Program-made: the position numbers and the translations under genes | The notes under the pieces: model-generated | What the model was told of the DNA's origin: nothing | Seen by the model: the letters and a program-made list of their open reading frames with translations, nothing else | Database searches by the model: none | Shown: positions 7,980-17,460 of the stretch, piece after piece | Numbering within the stretch: position 1 is the first letter of the stretch | How the letters are laid out: each line of letters opens with the position of its first letter | NCBI RefSeq assembly: GCF_016056375.1 | Contig: NZ_JAEDAE010000001.1 | Location: forward strand, 124,001-188,000 | Reading direction: 5' to 3' | Source: Hymenobacter negativus | Lineage (GTDB): Bacteria; Bacteroidota; Bacteroidia; Cytophagales; Hymenobacteraceae | Length of the DNA stretch: 64,000 nucleotides

Positions 7980-9662
7980 ATGTTTAAAAATACGATTTCC
8001 AACCTCTCCCGCATTCGGCAGGTGGCCGAGGTGCTGCTGCGCTATGGTTTTGAGGATGTGGTGACGACCACGCCCCTGCGCCGCCTCGTGAGCCAGGCGC
8101 GCCGCCTGAGCTGGCAGCGGGCCGAGCGGCAGGTGTTCGAAACCACGCGCTGGGAGCGGGTGCGCCTGATTATCGAAGAGTTAGGGCCGACCTTCATCAA
8201 GCTGGCCCAGGCCATGAGCAACCGGGCCGACCTGCTTCCTGAGGCACTGATTGACGAATTTGAGAAGCTGCAAAGCAACGTGCCGCCCTTCGAAACCGCC
8301 GTGGCCCGCCAGATTATCGAGGAGGAGCTGGGCCGGCCAATTGCGGAGGTGTTCAGCGAGTTTGACGACGTGCCGCTGGGCTCGGCCAGCATCGGGCAGG
8401 TGCACCGGGCGCGGCTGCTCACCGGTGAGGAAGTGGTGGTGAAAGTGCAGCGCCCTGGCGTGCGCGAAAAGGTGCACTCCGACCTGGCCTTGCTGCACGA
8501 ATTGGTACGTCTCACGGCCGGCTTTCTGCAAAAGCAGGGCCTCGCCAACCCGCAGGACATTGTGGATGCTTTCGAGCGCAGCATGAGCAAAGAGCTGGAC
8601 TACACGGCCGAAGCCCGGTCGATGGAGCAGTTTCGCAAGCTCTACGAGGACTACACCACCTTCTACGTGCCCAAGCCTTACCGCGAGTTGAGCACGGCGC
8701 GCATCCTGGTGATTGAGTTCGTGAGCGGTTGCAAGATTACCGACAAGGCGCAGCTGCAGGAGTGGGGCCTGAGCCCCGCCGACGTGGCCGAAAACGGCAT
8801 GGACATCTACCTGACCCAGATTTTTGAGTTCGGGATTTTCCACGCCGACCCGCACCCCGGCAACGTGCTGGTGCGGCCCGATGGCACCATCGTGCTCATC
8901 GATTTCGGCATGGTGGGCCGCCTCACCAAGCAGCAGAAATACGCGTTTGCGGGCGTGTTCATCGGCATGGCGCGGCAGGATGCCCGCAGCATGGCGCTGA
9001 ATTTCCGCCGATTAGCCCTGACGGCCGAAATCCCGGATATGCGCGCTTTCGAGTCGGACCTGAGCCAGCTGATTGAGGATTTTGCCATGCTCGACGTGAA
9101 GGAGATGAGCATGAGCGACCTGGCCGACGCGCTCCAGAACATCATCTACACCTACAAATTGCAGGTGCCAGGCGCGGTATTCCTCATCCTGCGGGCGCTG
9201 GTAATTCTGGAAGGCATCGGTAAGGTGTTGCACCCGAATTTCAACACGTTCGAGTTCGTGGCGCCCTACGGGGCCAAGATTATTCGGGAGCAATACTCGC
9301 GCGAAAACCTGCTCACCGAGGCCGAATACACCGGCACGCAGCTGCTGGCGCTGCTGCAAACCCTGCCCGCCGACGTGCGCCAGATTGTGCGCAAAATCAG
9401 CAAGGGCGAGCTGCGGCTCAAGTTTGAGCTGGTGGGCTATACGACGTTACTGCGCAAGGCCGACCAGCTCGTGAGCCGCACCATTCTGGCGCTGCTGGGC
9501 GTGGGCGGGCTGCTGTTTTCGGGCCTGACGCTGCTGGGCCGCTACTCGCCCGACATGCCCTACCACCGCGGCGTGCCCGAAATAACCTGGTGGAGCCTGG
9601 GAGCCACCGGCTTCCTACTGCTAATACTCCTGCTGCTGGGTACCCGGCGGCGCGAGAAGTAA
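7980..9662 (+). CDS. ABC1/UbiB-family protein kinase-like protein
   Basis: A 560-residue member of the ADCK/UbiB atypical kinase family. Visible blocks are GPTFIKLAQAMSNRADLLP (the KxGQ-like N-terminal motif, here KLAQ), PLGSASIGQVHRA (alanine-rich nucleotide loop), VVVKVQRPG (invariant lysine), and HADPHPGNVLV plus LIDFGMVGRL (catalytic loop and metal-binding aspartate). Two C-terminal hydrophobic helices anchor it in the membrane. The family supports ubiquinone or menaquinone synthesis and other lipid processes through ATPase activity. The ATG at 7980 is preferred over the TTG one codon upstream. Confidence 0.92.
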   Translation: MFKNTISNLSRIRQVAEVLLRYGFEDVVTTTPLRRLVSQARRLSWQRAERQVFETTRWERVRLIIEELGPTFIKLAQAMSNRADLLPEALIDEFEKLQSNVPPFETAVARQIIEEELGRPIAEVFSEFDDVPLGSASIGQVHRARLLTGEEVVVKVQRPGVREKVHSDLALLHELVRLTAGFLQKQGLANPQDIVDAFERSMSKELDYTAEARSMEQFRKLYEDYTTFYVPKPYRELSTARILVIEFVSGCKITDKAQLQEWGLSPADVAENGMDIYLTQIFEFGIFHADPHPGNVLVRPDGTIVLIDFGMVGRLTKQQKYAFAGVFIGMARQDARSMALNFRRLALTAEIPDMRAFESDLSQLIEDFAMLDVKEMSMSDLADALQNIIYTYKLQVPGAVFLILRALVILEGIGKVLHPNFNTFEFVAPYGAKIIREQYSRENLLTEAEYTGTQLLALLQTLPADVRQIVRKISKGELRLKFELVGYTTLLRKADQLVSRTILALLGVGGLLFSGLTLLGRYSPDMPYHRGVPEITWWSLGATGFLLLILLLLGTRRREK

Positions 9663-9690
9663 GCACAAGCACGGAATTTGGACTGAAGGT

Positions 9691-9723
9691 TTGGCGCCGG
9701 GCCCTGCGCGGCGCGACCTTTGC
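9691..9723 (+). promoter_or_regulatory. Candidate promoter TTTG-n21-GACCTTTG
   Basis: TTTG at 9691-9694 and GACCTTTG at 9716-9723 fit the Bacteroidota -33/-7 layout with one mismatch in the -7 box. They lie 34 nt before the ATG at 9758. Confidence 0.45.
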
Positions 9724-9757
9724 GGCCGTGCGGTTGTATTTCGGCCCGCCTGCTGCA

Positions 9758-11911
9758 ATGTCTGCTTCCTTCGTCGTCCGCGTTACGCTTGCTGTTTTTG
9801 GGATTTTATGGGGAGCAATGCCGCGAATTTCCGTTGCCCAGACGGCCCCGGCCGGCTCGCCCATCCTGCGCGAAGCCAGCCTGCAAACCGATACTGCCAC
9901 CTACCTGCTGAGCCGGAATACCGTGGCTGTGCAGGGCGTGTCGGCGCTGTATTTCTGGTACCGGCGCGATGATGAGACCGTGGAGCTGCGGCTGTACCCG
10001 GCCAATGCCCGGCCGCTTCGCTTGCGCCGCAACCCCGATTTTCAGCAGCTCGACTCGCTGACCAAAGAAGACGATGGCGGCTTTCGCACCCGCCTCAAGT
10101 TTCAAAACCTGACCAGCAGCCGTTTTCTGCGTCTGGTGGTGGAGCAGGCCGCCGACTCGGCCGGGCGGGAGCCGAGCCGCGAGGTGGTGCCACTGCTGCC
10201 GCTGGTGCGCACCACGCTGGCCCTGCGCGTGGCTGATAACGAGCTGTTTGTCGGCGAAGAAAAGGTGTTTGAGCTAACCAGCTCGAACGCCCGCAATGTG
10301 CACGCCAGCGGCGAATGGGTGCGCGGTACGGAGTTCGATTACCGCCTGGTAGCCGAGGCCAACGGCACCCTGCGCCTGCACGTGCTGCCCAACCAACTTG
10401 GCCCCCGCACGCTGGCGGTGAAGTTGCAAACCGAGCGTCCCATTCTGCTGGCCGGCAACCGCATCAGCTACCAGCTGCCGGTGCTGAAGCAGGACTTCAA
10501 CGTGAAAGCCAGCCGCCTGCGCTTCCTCTCGCCCGACAAGCGCAGCGTGACCCTGGACGACGTGAGCCGCCGCAAAGGCGCCGAGCTGATTCTCGACAAC
10601 GGCCGCAGCTTCGAGCTGCACCGCACCTATCGCGTGGAAGACCAGGAGGAGCCCGGCGGCACGCTCATCGCTGAAATCTTCACCCGCCAGTTCCTCAGCA
10701 ACGACCGGGTGCTGTGCTACCTACGCCCCTACAACACTCACCGCCAGACCGAAGGCTACCTCTACATCAAGGAAAACGATGTGGCCCGCTACCTCACCAA
10801 CCTTGATATCACGCCCCAAACCGTGATTCGGAACGTGCAGGTGCTGCACCGCGGCGGCGAATGGACCTCCGGCCTGAGCGTGAGCCCCGGCGAAACCGTG
10901 GACGTGCGCCTGGAGGGCGAGGGTCTGCAAAAAGCCCGGATTTCGTTTGAGGATTTGCCGGTAATTCCGTCCGATTCGTCGGTGCGGACCGATGCCCGGT
11001 TGGTGTACCGGGTGCGGGTACCCGTGAGCTACGACAAGCGCAAAAGCAACATCTACAACGCGGGCCAGGCCACCGGCTACGCGCTTAGCATCAAGGAGTT
11101 TCAGCGCCCACATCCGCTCGATTTTGTGTCGGTGGCCTACGGCGACGCGGCCCGGCCCATCACCCGGCTCAACGGCCCGGTGCTGTACGACGGCACCATC
11201 CGCGACGTGGTGTTTCAGTTCAACCCCAACGCCATCGACACGCCCGATTTGCTGTTCGGCAAGCAGTACCTGACGTTCGAAATCCGCACCCTCAACAGCA
11301 AGGGCGAGCTCATTGAGCTGCGCAACGTGGAAAGCCTGCTGGTGTGCCCGGGCGATAATTCGCCCCGTGCCGCCTTCTACCAGGACAAACAGTGCCGCAC
11401 CGACCCGCTGAGCCTCAACTCCCTGCTGGGCCGCAAAACCTACGACCTCGACGAGTGGAGCCGCATTGTGGTTACGGTCAAACATATATCCAGCCAATAT
11501 GGCGAAACCGGCTACACCCAAACCGTGGAGCTGGTGCTGAAACGCCGCTACAAATTTGACATTGATGTGAGCTTTCCGGCCGGCCTGCTCACCCGCAAGC
11601 AGGGCGACTCCGGCTTTGGCGACCTGGGCGGCATTTCGCTGGCCACGCTGGCGCAGTTCAGCTTCTACAGCCCCAACAAAATCAACCGTCTGCGGCCCTA
11701 TAAAATCGGGGCCGGCTTTGTGGCGCTCAACGCCTTCAACTTGGGCAGCAGCAGCACCAACCGCGACCTCGGCGTGGTTATTCTCGGCTCGGTGTACCCC
11801 ACGCGGCGCGAGGCGAAATTCACCTTTCCGCTGTACCTGGGGGGCGGGTTTTTGCTAGGCACCAGCCGCTGGTTCTACATGCTGGGTCCGGGCATTGGGG
11901 TGCGGCTGTAG
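9758..11911 (+). CDS. Exported protein of unknown function
   Basis: A 717-residue protein beginning with a signal peptide (residues 1-28, ending ISVAQ); the start was set at ATG 9758 because the longer frame runs into the upstream gene. The body is beta-rich without a motif I recognise. The last ~120 residues alternate short amphipathic strands (LRPYKIGAGFVALNAFNL, then FPLYLGGGFLLG) and end in GPGIGVRL, which suggests outer-membrane association or a small barrel. Its own promoter candidate lies just upstream. No function is assigned. Confidence 0.75.
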   Translation: MSASFVVRVTLAVFGILWGAMPRISVAQTAPAGSPILREASLQTDTATYLLSRNTVAVQGVSALYFWYRRDDETVELRLYPANARPLRLRRNPDFQQLDSLTKEDDGGFRTRLKFQNLTSSRFLRLVVEQAADSAGREPSREVVPLLPLVRTTLALRVADNELFVGEEKVFELTSSNARNVHASGEWVRGTEFDYRLVAEANGTLRLHVLPNQLGPRTLAVKLQTERPILLAGNRISYQLPVLKQDFNVKASRLRFLSPDKRSVTLDDVSRRKGAELILDNGRSFELHRTYRVEDQEEPGGTLIAEIFTRQFLSNDRVLCYLRPYNTHRQTEGYLYIKENDVARYLTNLDITPQTVIRNVQVLHRGGEWTSGLSVSPGETVDVRLEGEGLQKARISFEDLPVIPSDSSVRTDARLVYRVRVPVSYDKRKSNIYNAGQATGYALSIKEFQRPHPLDFVSVAYGDAARPITRLNGPVLYDGTIRDVVFQFNPNAIDTPDLLFGKQYLTFEIRTLNSKGELIELRNVESLLVCPGDNSPRAAFYQDKQCRTDPLSLNSLLGRKTYDLDEWSRIVVTVKHISSQYGETGYTQTVELVLKRRYKFDIDVSFPAGLLTRKQGDSGFGDLGGISLATLAQFSFYSPNKINRLRPYKIGAGFVALNAFNLGSSSTNRDLGVVILGSVYPTRREAKFTFPLYLGGGFLLGTSRWFYMLGPGIGVRL

Positions 11912-11998
11912 CGTCGGCAACGCGGGCGTAATGGTGGCAATCACCCGGCTTTTCCGGTCATTGGCAGAAAAAGCAGAAGGGTAGGCGTAGTTCGGCGG

Positions 11999-12006
11999 TA
12001 GTTTTG
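11999..12006 (+). promoter_or_regulatory. -7 box TAGTTTTG, almost leaderless
   Basis: An exact TAnnTTTG match that ends 4 nt before the ATG of the TonB receptor gene. Transcription starting a few bases downstream would give a leaderless mRNA. No clear -33 TTTG is seen. Confidence 0.5.
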
Positions 12007-12010
12007 GGGC

Positions 12011-14407
12011 ATGAAATCACCCCGTGCTGCTGCGTTGTCCATTTTTTGTCTGACTAAAACCCTTGGCAGCGGACGCTGGCGCGGGCTGGCCGCCGGGCTG
12101 CTGGTGGCGGGCGTGCTGCCGCAAATGGCCCAGGCGCAGGGCCGCGTCACTATCAGCGGCACGATTAAGGATGCCAAAACGGGGGAGGATTTGACCGGTG
12201 CATCCATTCGCATCGTGGAGCTGCCGGGCACCGGCACGGCCGCCAATGCTTACGGCTTTTACACCCTCACGCTGCCAGCGGGCACCTACACGGTGGAGGC
12301 CAGTTTCGTAGGCTATGCCGCCCAGCCGCGCAAAGTCACCCTCGACAAAAGCCAGCGCCTCGATTTTAAGCTGGCTGGCGGCGGGCAGGAACTGAACGAA
12401 GTGGTGGTGACAGGCCGCAGCAGCCAGGCCAACATCAGCAAAGCCCAGTCCGGGGTGGAAACGCTGGATATGAAGCAGATTGCCAAGGTGCCGGTGCTGT
12501 TTGGCGAGAAGGATGTTATCAAAACCCTGACCTTGCTGCCCGGCATTAAAACGGCGGGGGAGGGCAGCAGTGGCTTCTCGGTGCGCGGCGGCAACGTGGA
12601 CCAGAACCTGATTCTGCTCGACGAAGCGCCCGTGTACAATGCCTCGCACCTGTTGGGCTTTTTTTCCACCTTCAACTCCGACGCTATCAAAGATTTGACC
12701 GTGTACAAGGGAGGGATGCCGGCGCAGTACGGCGGGCGGCTGTCGTCGGTGGTCGACATCAAGATGAAGGACGGCAACAACCAGCAGCTGCACGGCAGCG
12801 GCGGCCTGGGCCTCATTGCCTCGCGCCTGGCGCTGGAAGGGCCGCTGGTGAAGGACAAAGGCTCGTTTCTGGTGACGGGCCGCCGCACCTACGCCGATAT
12901 TTTCCTGAAGCTGTCGAACAACGAAACTACCAAAAGCGCCCGCCTCTACTTCTACGATTTCAACGCCAAGGCCAACTACACGTTCGATGCCCGCAACCGG
13001 CTCTATTTCTCGGGCTACCTGGGGCGCGATGTGCTCGGCATCAATACCTTCGAAAACAACTACGGCAACCAGACGGCCACGCTCCGCTTCAACCACCTGT
13101 TCACCGACCGGCTGTTTTCGAACACCTCGCTCGTGTACAGCAAGTACGATTACCAGATAAAAATCCGGGCCAATGACTCCGATTTCAGCATCGATTCCAA
13201 GATTAAGGACTGGAACCTGAAGCAGGATTTCGAGTTCACACCCAGCACCAAGCAGACGCTGCGCTTCGGGGCCAACGTCATCTACCACACCATCACGCCG
13301 GGCCACGTCACGGCGGCTTCGGATGGGCCGGTGAATTCCACGGCCGATAAAACCAATTACTCGCTGGAATCGACGGCTTATGTTTCGCACGAATGGGCGG
13401 CCACGGATAAGCTGGATTTTACCACGGGCTTGCGGCTCTCGTCGTTTAGTTTGTTGGGTGCGGGCACGTATTCTACCTACAATCTGGCCGGCACGGTGCT
13501 TAGCAGCCAGAGCTATTCTTCGGGCCAAGTCATCAAAACCTATGTGAACCTGGAGCCGCGCCTGGCGGTGAGCTACCAACTGTCGGATAATACCGCCCTG
13601 AAGGCCGGCTACGCCCGCAACGTGCAGAACCTGCATTTGCTGAGCAATTCGGCCGCGTCGTCGCCCACCGATTTGTACGTGCCCACCACCAACAACGTGA
13701 AGCCCGAGCTGGCCGACCAGCTTTCGGGCGGCTATTTCCGCAAGCTGGGGGCCAATCAGGGCTATTCATTCTCGGCCGAAGTGTACTACAAGTGGCTGCA
13801 GAACCAGATTGACTACCGCGACGGCACCCAGCTGCGTGGCAACCAGGACGTGGAAAGCACGCTGCTCTACGGCAAGGGCCGGGCCTACGGCGTGGAGTTT
13901 CTGCTGAAAAAAGAAACCGGCCGGCTCACCGGCTGGGTGGGCTACACGCTGAGCAAATCGGAGCGGCAGTTTACCGACATCAACAGCGGCACCTGGTTCA
14001 ACGCCCGGCAGGACCGGCCCAACGACCTCTCGGTGGTGGGTGTGTATCAGTTCTCGCCCAATTGGAGCCTGTCGAGCACCTTCGTGGCCAGCACCGGCAA
14101 CGCCGTGACCTATCCCGTGGGCAAGTATTACGTGGCCGGCCAGGTGGTGAGCCTCTACGGCCAGCGCAACGCTGACCGCCTGCCCGGCTACCGCCGCCTC
14201 GACGTGGGCGCCACCCTCGACAAGCCCCAAAAGGAAGGCCGCCGCTTCCACCACAGCTGGAATTTCTCCATCTACAACGTGCTAGGCCGCGAAAACCCCT
14301 ACAGCATCACCTTCCAGACCAACCCCGACGACCCCAGCCGCACGCAGGCCCTGCAAACCGCCCTGTTCCGCATGGTGCCCTCGGCGACTTACAATTTCAA
14401 TTTTTAA
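12011..14407 (+). CDS. TonB-dependent receptor with carboxypeptidase-like domain
   Basis: A 798-residue outer-membrane receptor. A signal peptide (about 1-43, ending AQAQG) precedes a carboxypeptidase D regulatory-like domain (about 45-130: ISGTIKDAKTGEDLTGASI, FVGY), then ELNEVVVTG, a plug domain (about 150-260: FGEKDVIKTLTLLPGI, SGFSVRGGNVDQNLILLDEAPVYN, GGRLSSVVDI) and a barrel ending in an aromatic-rich ATYNFNF. It is not SusC-length and is followed by a DUF4249 lipoprotein gene, a recurrent pair in Bacteroidota. The substrate is unknown. Confidence 0.93.
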   Translation: MKSPRAAALSIFCLTKTLGSGRWRGLAAGLLVAGVLPQMAQAQGRVTISGTIKDAKTGEDLTGASIRIVELPGTGTAANAYGFYTLTLPAGTYTVEASFVGYAAQPRKVTLDKSQRLDFKLAGGGQELNEVVVTGRSSQANISKAQSGVETLDMKQIAKVPVLFGEKDVIKTLTLLPGIKTAGEGSSGFSVRGGNVDQNLILLDEAPVYNASHLLGFFSTFNSDAIKDLTVYKGGMPAQYGGRLSSVVDIKMKDGNNQQLHGSGGLGLIASRLALEGPLVKDKGSFLVTGRRTYADIFLKLSNNETTKSARLYFYDFNAKANYTFDARNRLYFSGYLGRDVLGINTFENNYGNQTATLRFNHLFTDRLFSNTSLVYSKYDYQIKIRANDSDFSIDSKIKDWNLKQDFEFTPSTKQTLRFGANVIYHTITPGHVTAASDGPVNSTADKTNYSLESTAYVSHEWAATDKLDFTTGLRLSSFSLLGAGTYSTYNLAGTVLSSQSYSSGQVIKTYVNLEPRLAVSYQLSDNTALKAGYARNVQNLHLLSNSAASSPTDLYVPTTNNVKPELADQLSGGYFRKLGANQGYSFSAEVYYKWLQNQIDYRDGTQLRGNQDVESTLLYGKGRAYGVEFLLKKETGRLTGWVGYTLSKSERQFTDINSGTWFNARQDRPNDLSVVGVYQFSPNWSLSSTFVASTGNAVTYPVGKYYVAGQVVSLYGQRNADRLPGYRRLDVGATLDKPQKEGRRFHHSWNFSIYNVLGRENPYSITFQTNPDDPSRTQALQTALFRMVPSATYNFNF

Positions 14408-14434
14408 GTGCCGGTTGAAAGGTGAAGATGCACG

Positions 14435-14531
14435 GTCATGCTGAGCGAAGTCGAAGCATCTCTACCGCGCAAGTAATCCAATCAAATGAAAAGTTATGCG
14501 GTAGAGATGCTTCGGCTTCGCTCAGCATGAC
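14435..14531. repeat. REPIN-like inverted repeat, GTCATGCTGAGCG family
   Basis: Arms of 34 bp (14435-14468 and 14498-14531) with one mismatch surround a 29-bp loop. The element starts GTCATGCTGAGCG and ends with the complement. It lies between the TonB receptor stop and the true ATG of the DUF4249 gene. A longer ORF frame that starts inside the repeat is not the real gene start. Confidence 0.93.
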
Positions 14532-14547
14532 GTTCCAGCTATTCTTT

Positions 14548-15381
14548 ATGAAAACCCCAACCCGCTCCCTTCGCTTCCTTGCCGCTGCCGCCACTGTGCT
14601 GCTCGCCGCGTCCTGCCAGAAGGTCATCACCCTCGACCTCAAGGAAAGCGCCCCACGCTTGAGCATCGAAGGCAACCTGGCCGATGACGGGCAGCCCTGC
14701 ACCGTGCTGCTGGGACGCAGCGTAAGCTACACCGAAACCAACACCTTTCCGGCCGTGAGCGGGGCCAAAGTCACGCTGAGCGACGACGTGGGCGGCCTCG
14801 AAACCCTGGCCGAAACCAGCACGCCCGGCCAGTACCGGGGCCGCACCGTGCTGGGCCAGCCGGGACGGCGCTACACCTTGCGCGTAGAAGTTGAGGGCCA
14901 GGCCTACGTGGCCGCGTCTACGCTGCCCTCGCCGGTGGTGCCGCTGGCGGGCCTGCGCGCCCAGAAAGCGCCCATCGGCACCAACATCCAGGCATTGCCG
15001 GACTACCTGGACCCAGCCGGTACGCGCAATTATTACCTGTTCCGGCAGTACCGCAACGGCCGCCTGAACCCCAACATCTACCTGCAAAACGACGAATTCA
15101 CCGATGGCAAGGCCAACGTGCGCGGCCTGGGCACCGGGGGTGGCGGCAGCCGCGGCACCGATGCCGACAAACTGGTGGCCGGCGACAGCCTACGCGTGGA
15201 AATGCAAAACGTGGACGCCGACGTGTACGAATACTTCCGCACCCTCAACCTGACCTTGCAGGGCGGCGGCATGGCCACCGCCTCACCGGCTAATCCGAAA
15301 TCAAACTTTTCGGGCGATGTGCTGGGGTATTTCAGCGCGCATTCGGTGCGGCGGCGCACCATCCTGGTGCCGGCGCTGTAG
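14548..15381 (+). CDS. DUF4249-family lipoprotein
   Basis: A 277-residue lipoprotein starting at ATG 14548, just after the inverted repeat. The signal peptide ends in the lipobox LLAASC with Cys23 as lipid anchor. The following KVITLDLKESAPRLSIEGNL and the segments SVSYTETNTFPAVSGAKVTLSDD and RYTLRVEVEGQAYVAASTLP are typical of DUF4249 proteins, which are usually encoded next to a TonB-dependent receptor and probably act as its outer-membrane partner. The protein is somewhat shorter than many family members. Confidence 0.88.
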   Translation: MKTPTRSLRFLAAAATVLLAASCQKVITLDLKESAPRLSIEGNLADDGQPCTVLLGRSVSYTETNTFPAVSGAKVTLSDDVGGLETLAETSTPGQYRGRTVLGQPGRRYTLRVEVEGQAYVAASTLPSPVVPLAGLRAQKAPIGTNIQALPDYLDPAGTRNYYLFRQYRNGRLNPNIYLQNDEFTDGKANVRGLGTGGGGSRGTDADKLVAGDSLRVEMQNVDADVYEYFRTLNLTLQGGGMATASPANPKSNFSGDVLGYFSAHSVRRRTILVPAL

Positions 15382-15394
15382 GATTGGGCTTTAA

Positions 15395-15502
15395 GTAGAG
15401 ACGCAAAATATTGCGTCTCGTCGTTGAACGGCCGGAACTGCCCAAATTTGCGCAGGCACAATAACCGCGGCAACTACGAGACGCAATATTTTGCGTCGCT
15501 AC
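15395..15502. repeat. REPIN-like inverted repeat, GTAGAGACGC family
   Basis: Arms of 26 bp (15395-15420 and 15477-15502) with one mismatch. It starts GTAG and ends CTAC. Each arm is itself nearly palindromic (GAGACGCAAAATATTGCGTC), so nested hairpins can form. The first part of the loop, TCTCGTCGTTGAACGGCCGG, is identical to that in the element at 17361. Confidence 0.93.
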
Positions 15503-15534
15503 ATCCTTATGCCAGCATGAAAATTGTTCTAATT

Positions 15535-15579
15535 GCATAAAAAAGGCCGTCACGCTCAGCATGACGGCCTTTTTTATGC
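15535..15579. terminator. Bidirectional terminator between convergent genes
   Basis: A perfect 18-bp stem, GCATAAAAAAGGCCGTCA paired with TGACGGCCTTTTTTATGC, has a 9-nt loop CGCTCAGCA. A-runs and T-runs flank the stem on both strands. The loop and right arm read CGCTCAGCATGAC, the same string as half of the GTCATGCTGAGCG repeat family. Confidence 0.93.
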
Positions 15580-15592
15580 AACTATTGACGCT

Positions 15593-17329
15593 CTAAACAA
15601 GCTTCATATCCGCAATAATTGCCTTAATTTTCTCGTGGCCCAGGCGGTTGGCCAGGTCATAATCCACGGCCGATTTCAGGGGCTGCTTTACGCTGAAATA
15701 GAACTTGATTTTGGGCTCGGTGCCACTGGGACGGGCCGAAATCTTGCTGCCGTCTTCGGTGAGGAATTGGAGCACGTTGGAGCTTTCCACGCCGGTGTCG
15801 GTGCTGAGGCCGGTGGCCAGGTCGTGGATTTTACCGGTTTTGTAGTCGCGGATTTCCACCACTTTCAGGCCGGCAATATGCTGCGGCGGGTTGGCGCGCA
15901 GGCCGGCCATCATCTCCTGGATTTCCTCGGCGCCGCGCTGGCCTTTTTTGGTGAGCGAAATCAAATCCTCCACGTAGAGGCCGTACTGGGCGTACATGGC
16001 CACCATTTCCTGGTAGAGCGTGCGGCCTTGGTCTTTGGCCACGGCGGCCATTTCGGCCACCAGCGCGCAGGCCGAAATGGCATCCTTGTCGCGCACAAAG
16101 TCGCCGATGAGGAAGCCGTAGCTTTCCTCGCCGCCGCCGATGTATTTCTCCTGCCCCTCCAGGTCGCGGATGAGGCCGGCGATATATTTGAAGCCGGTGA
16201 GCGTGCGGTAGCTCTTCACGTTGTACTCGCGGGCAATGTCGCCGAGGACTTCGCTGGTCACGATGGTGTACACGATGAAGTCCTGCGGCGTGCTCTGGCC
16301 GGCGCGGTGCCGGGCCGAAAGCAGGTAATTGGTAAGCATGGCGGCCGTCTGGTTGCCGTTGAGCAGCACCCATTCGCCTTGGTTGTTTTTCACGCCCACG
16401 CCCACGCGGTCGGCGTCGGGGTCGGTGGCCAACACGATATCGGCATTGGTGGCTTTGGCCTGGTCGAGCGCCAGCTGCATGGCGCTTTTCTCCTCCGGGT
16501 TGGGCGACTGCACGGTGGGGAAATTGCCGTCGGGCGTGGCCTGGGCCTGCACCACGTTCACGTTGGTGAAGCCGAACTCGCGCAGCAAGCCCGGCACCAG
16601 CGTGATGCCCGAGCCGTGAATGGGCGTGTACACGATGTTCAAATCGTGCTGGCGCTGGATGGCGGCCGGGTCGATGCTGAGCTTCTTGGCAGCGGCAAAA
16701 TACCGGGCGTCGATGTCGGCCCCGATGCGAATGATTTTCGAGTTATCGGCTGCGAACTTCACCTCGCTCGGGCTGGTGATTTTGTTGACTTCAACAATGA
16801 TGTTGGTGTCGTGCGGGGCCACTACCTGCGAGCCGTCGTTCCAGTACACCTTGTAGCCGTTGTACTCCTTGGGATTATGCGAAGCTGTTATCACACAGCC
16901 GCTTTGGCAGCCCAGCTCCCGGATGGCAAACGACAACTCGGGCGTGGGGCGCAGCGCTTCAAACAGGTAAACGGTGATGCCATTGGCCGAGAAGATGCCG
17001 GCCGCGATTTCGGCAAATTCGGTGCTGTTGTTGCGGCTATCGTGCGCGATGGCAACTTTGATTTCCTGCCCCGGAAAGCTCCGCAATAGGTAGTTGCACA
17101 GGCCCTGCGTGGCCATGCCCAGCGTGTAGCGGTTCATCCGGTTCGAGCCCGGCCCCATGATGCCGCGCAGGCCGCCGGTGCCAAATTCCAAGGAGCGGTA
17201 GAAGGCATCAGTAAGGGCATCGTCCTGGCCGGCAGCCTGCATGTCGCGGATGGCCTGCTGGGTTTGGGCGTCGTACTCGGGCGTGAGCCAGGTGCTGATG
17301 GTATGCTGAATTTCGGGGGTGAGCGGCAT
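15593..17329 (-). CDS. Phosphoglucomutase/phosphomannomutase (alpha-D-phosphohexomutase)
   Basis: A 578-residue phosphohexomutase interconverting hexose-1-phosphate and hexose-6-phosphate. The phosphoserine loop is ITASHNPKEYNGYK with Ser150, the metal loop DPDADR is at 303-308, and the sugar-binding loop GGEESYG is at 398-404. The C-terminal phosphate-binding loop is RPSGTEPKIKFYF. The size fits the PGM2-like group common in Bacteroidota. The ATG at 17329 is chosen; the longer ORF extends into the inverted repeat upstream. Confidence 0.94.
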   Translation of the reverse strand: MPLTPEIQHTISTWLTPEYDAQTQQAIRDMQAAGQDDALTDAFYRSLEFGTGGLRGIMGPGSNRMNRYTLGMATQGLCNYLLRSFPGQEIKVAIAHDSRNNSTEFAEIAAGIFSANGITVYLFEALRPTPELSFAIRELGCQSGCVITASHNPKEYNGYKVYWNDGSQVVAPHDTNIIVEVNKITSPSEVKFAADNSKIIRIGADIDARYFAAAKKLSIDPAAIQRQHDLNIVYTPIHGSGITLVPGLLREFGFTNVNVVQAQATPDGNFPTVQSPNPEEKSAMQLALDQAKATNADIVLATDPDADRVGVGVKNNQGEWVLLNGNQTAAMLTNYLLSARHRAGQSTPQDFIVYTIVTSEVLGDIAREYNVKSYRTLTGFKYIAGLIRDLEGQEKYIGGGEESYGFLIGDFVRDKDAISACALVAEMAAVAKDQGRTLYQEMVAMYAQYGLYVEDLISLTKKGQRGAEEIQEMMAGLRANPPQHIAGLKVVEIRDYKTGKIHDLATGLSTDTGVESSNVLQFLTEDGSKISARPSGTEPKIKFYFSVKQPLKSAVDYDLANRLGHEKIKAIIADMKLV

Positions 17330-17360
17330 GGGAGGGATTTGGTTCGGTTGGGTGATAAAG

Positions 17361-17440
17361 GTAGAGACGCATATTTGCGTCTCGTCGTTGAACGGCCGGC
17401 AAAGCGGCGCGGACGACAAGACGCAAATATGCGTCTCTAC
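17361..17440. repeat. REPIN-like inverted repeat, GTAGAGACGC family, second copy
   Basis: Arms of 28 bp (17361-17388 and 17413-17440) with one mismatch. GTAG is at the left end and CTAC at the right. It shares TCTCGTCGTTGAACGGCCGG with the copy at 15395 but differs in the central bases of the arm (ATATT against AAAATATT). It lies between hppD and the mutase gene. Confidence 0.93.
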
Positions 17441-17460
17441 CTCAGAATAAAAGAAATAAA

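Noticed and set aside
12017..13636. 539-codon minus-strand frame opposite the TonB receptor
   Set aside because: A shadow of the receptor gene; no signal peptide or domain.
14422..14547. Upstream start for the DUF4249 lipoprotein gene
   Set aside because: The extension is a translation of the inverted repeat and would bury the lipoprotein signal peptide.
15533..17089. 518-codon plus-strand frame opposite the phosphohexomutase
   Set aside because: The minus-strand product has all catalytic motifs of the mutase; the plus-strand translation is Val/His/Gly-rich with no motif.
17330..17419. Upstream start for the phosphohexomutase
   Set aside because: The extension reads through part of an inverted repeat and is not similar to the family N-terminus.
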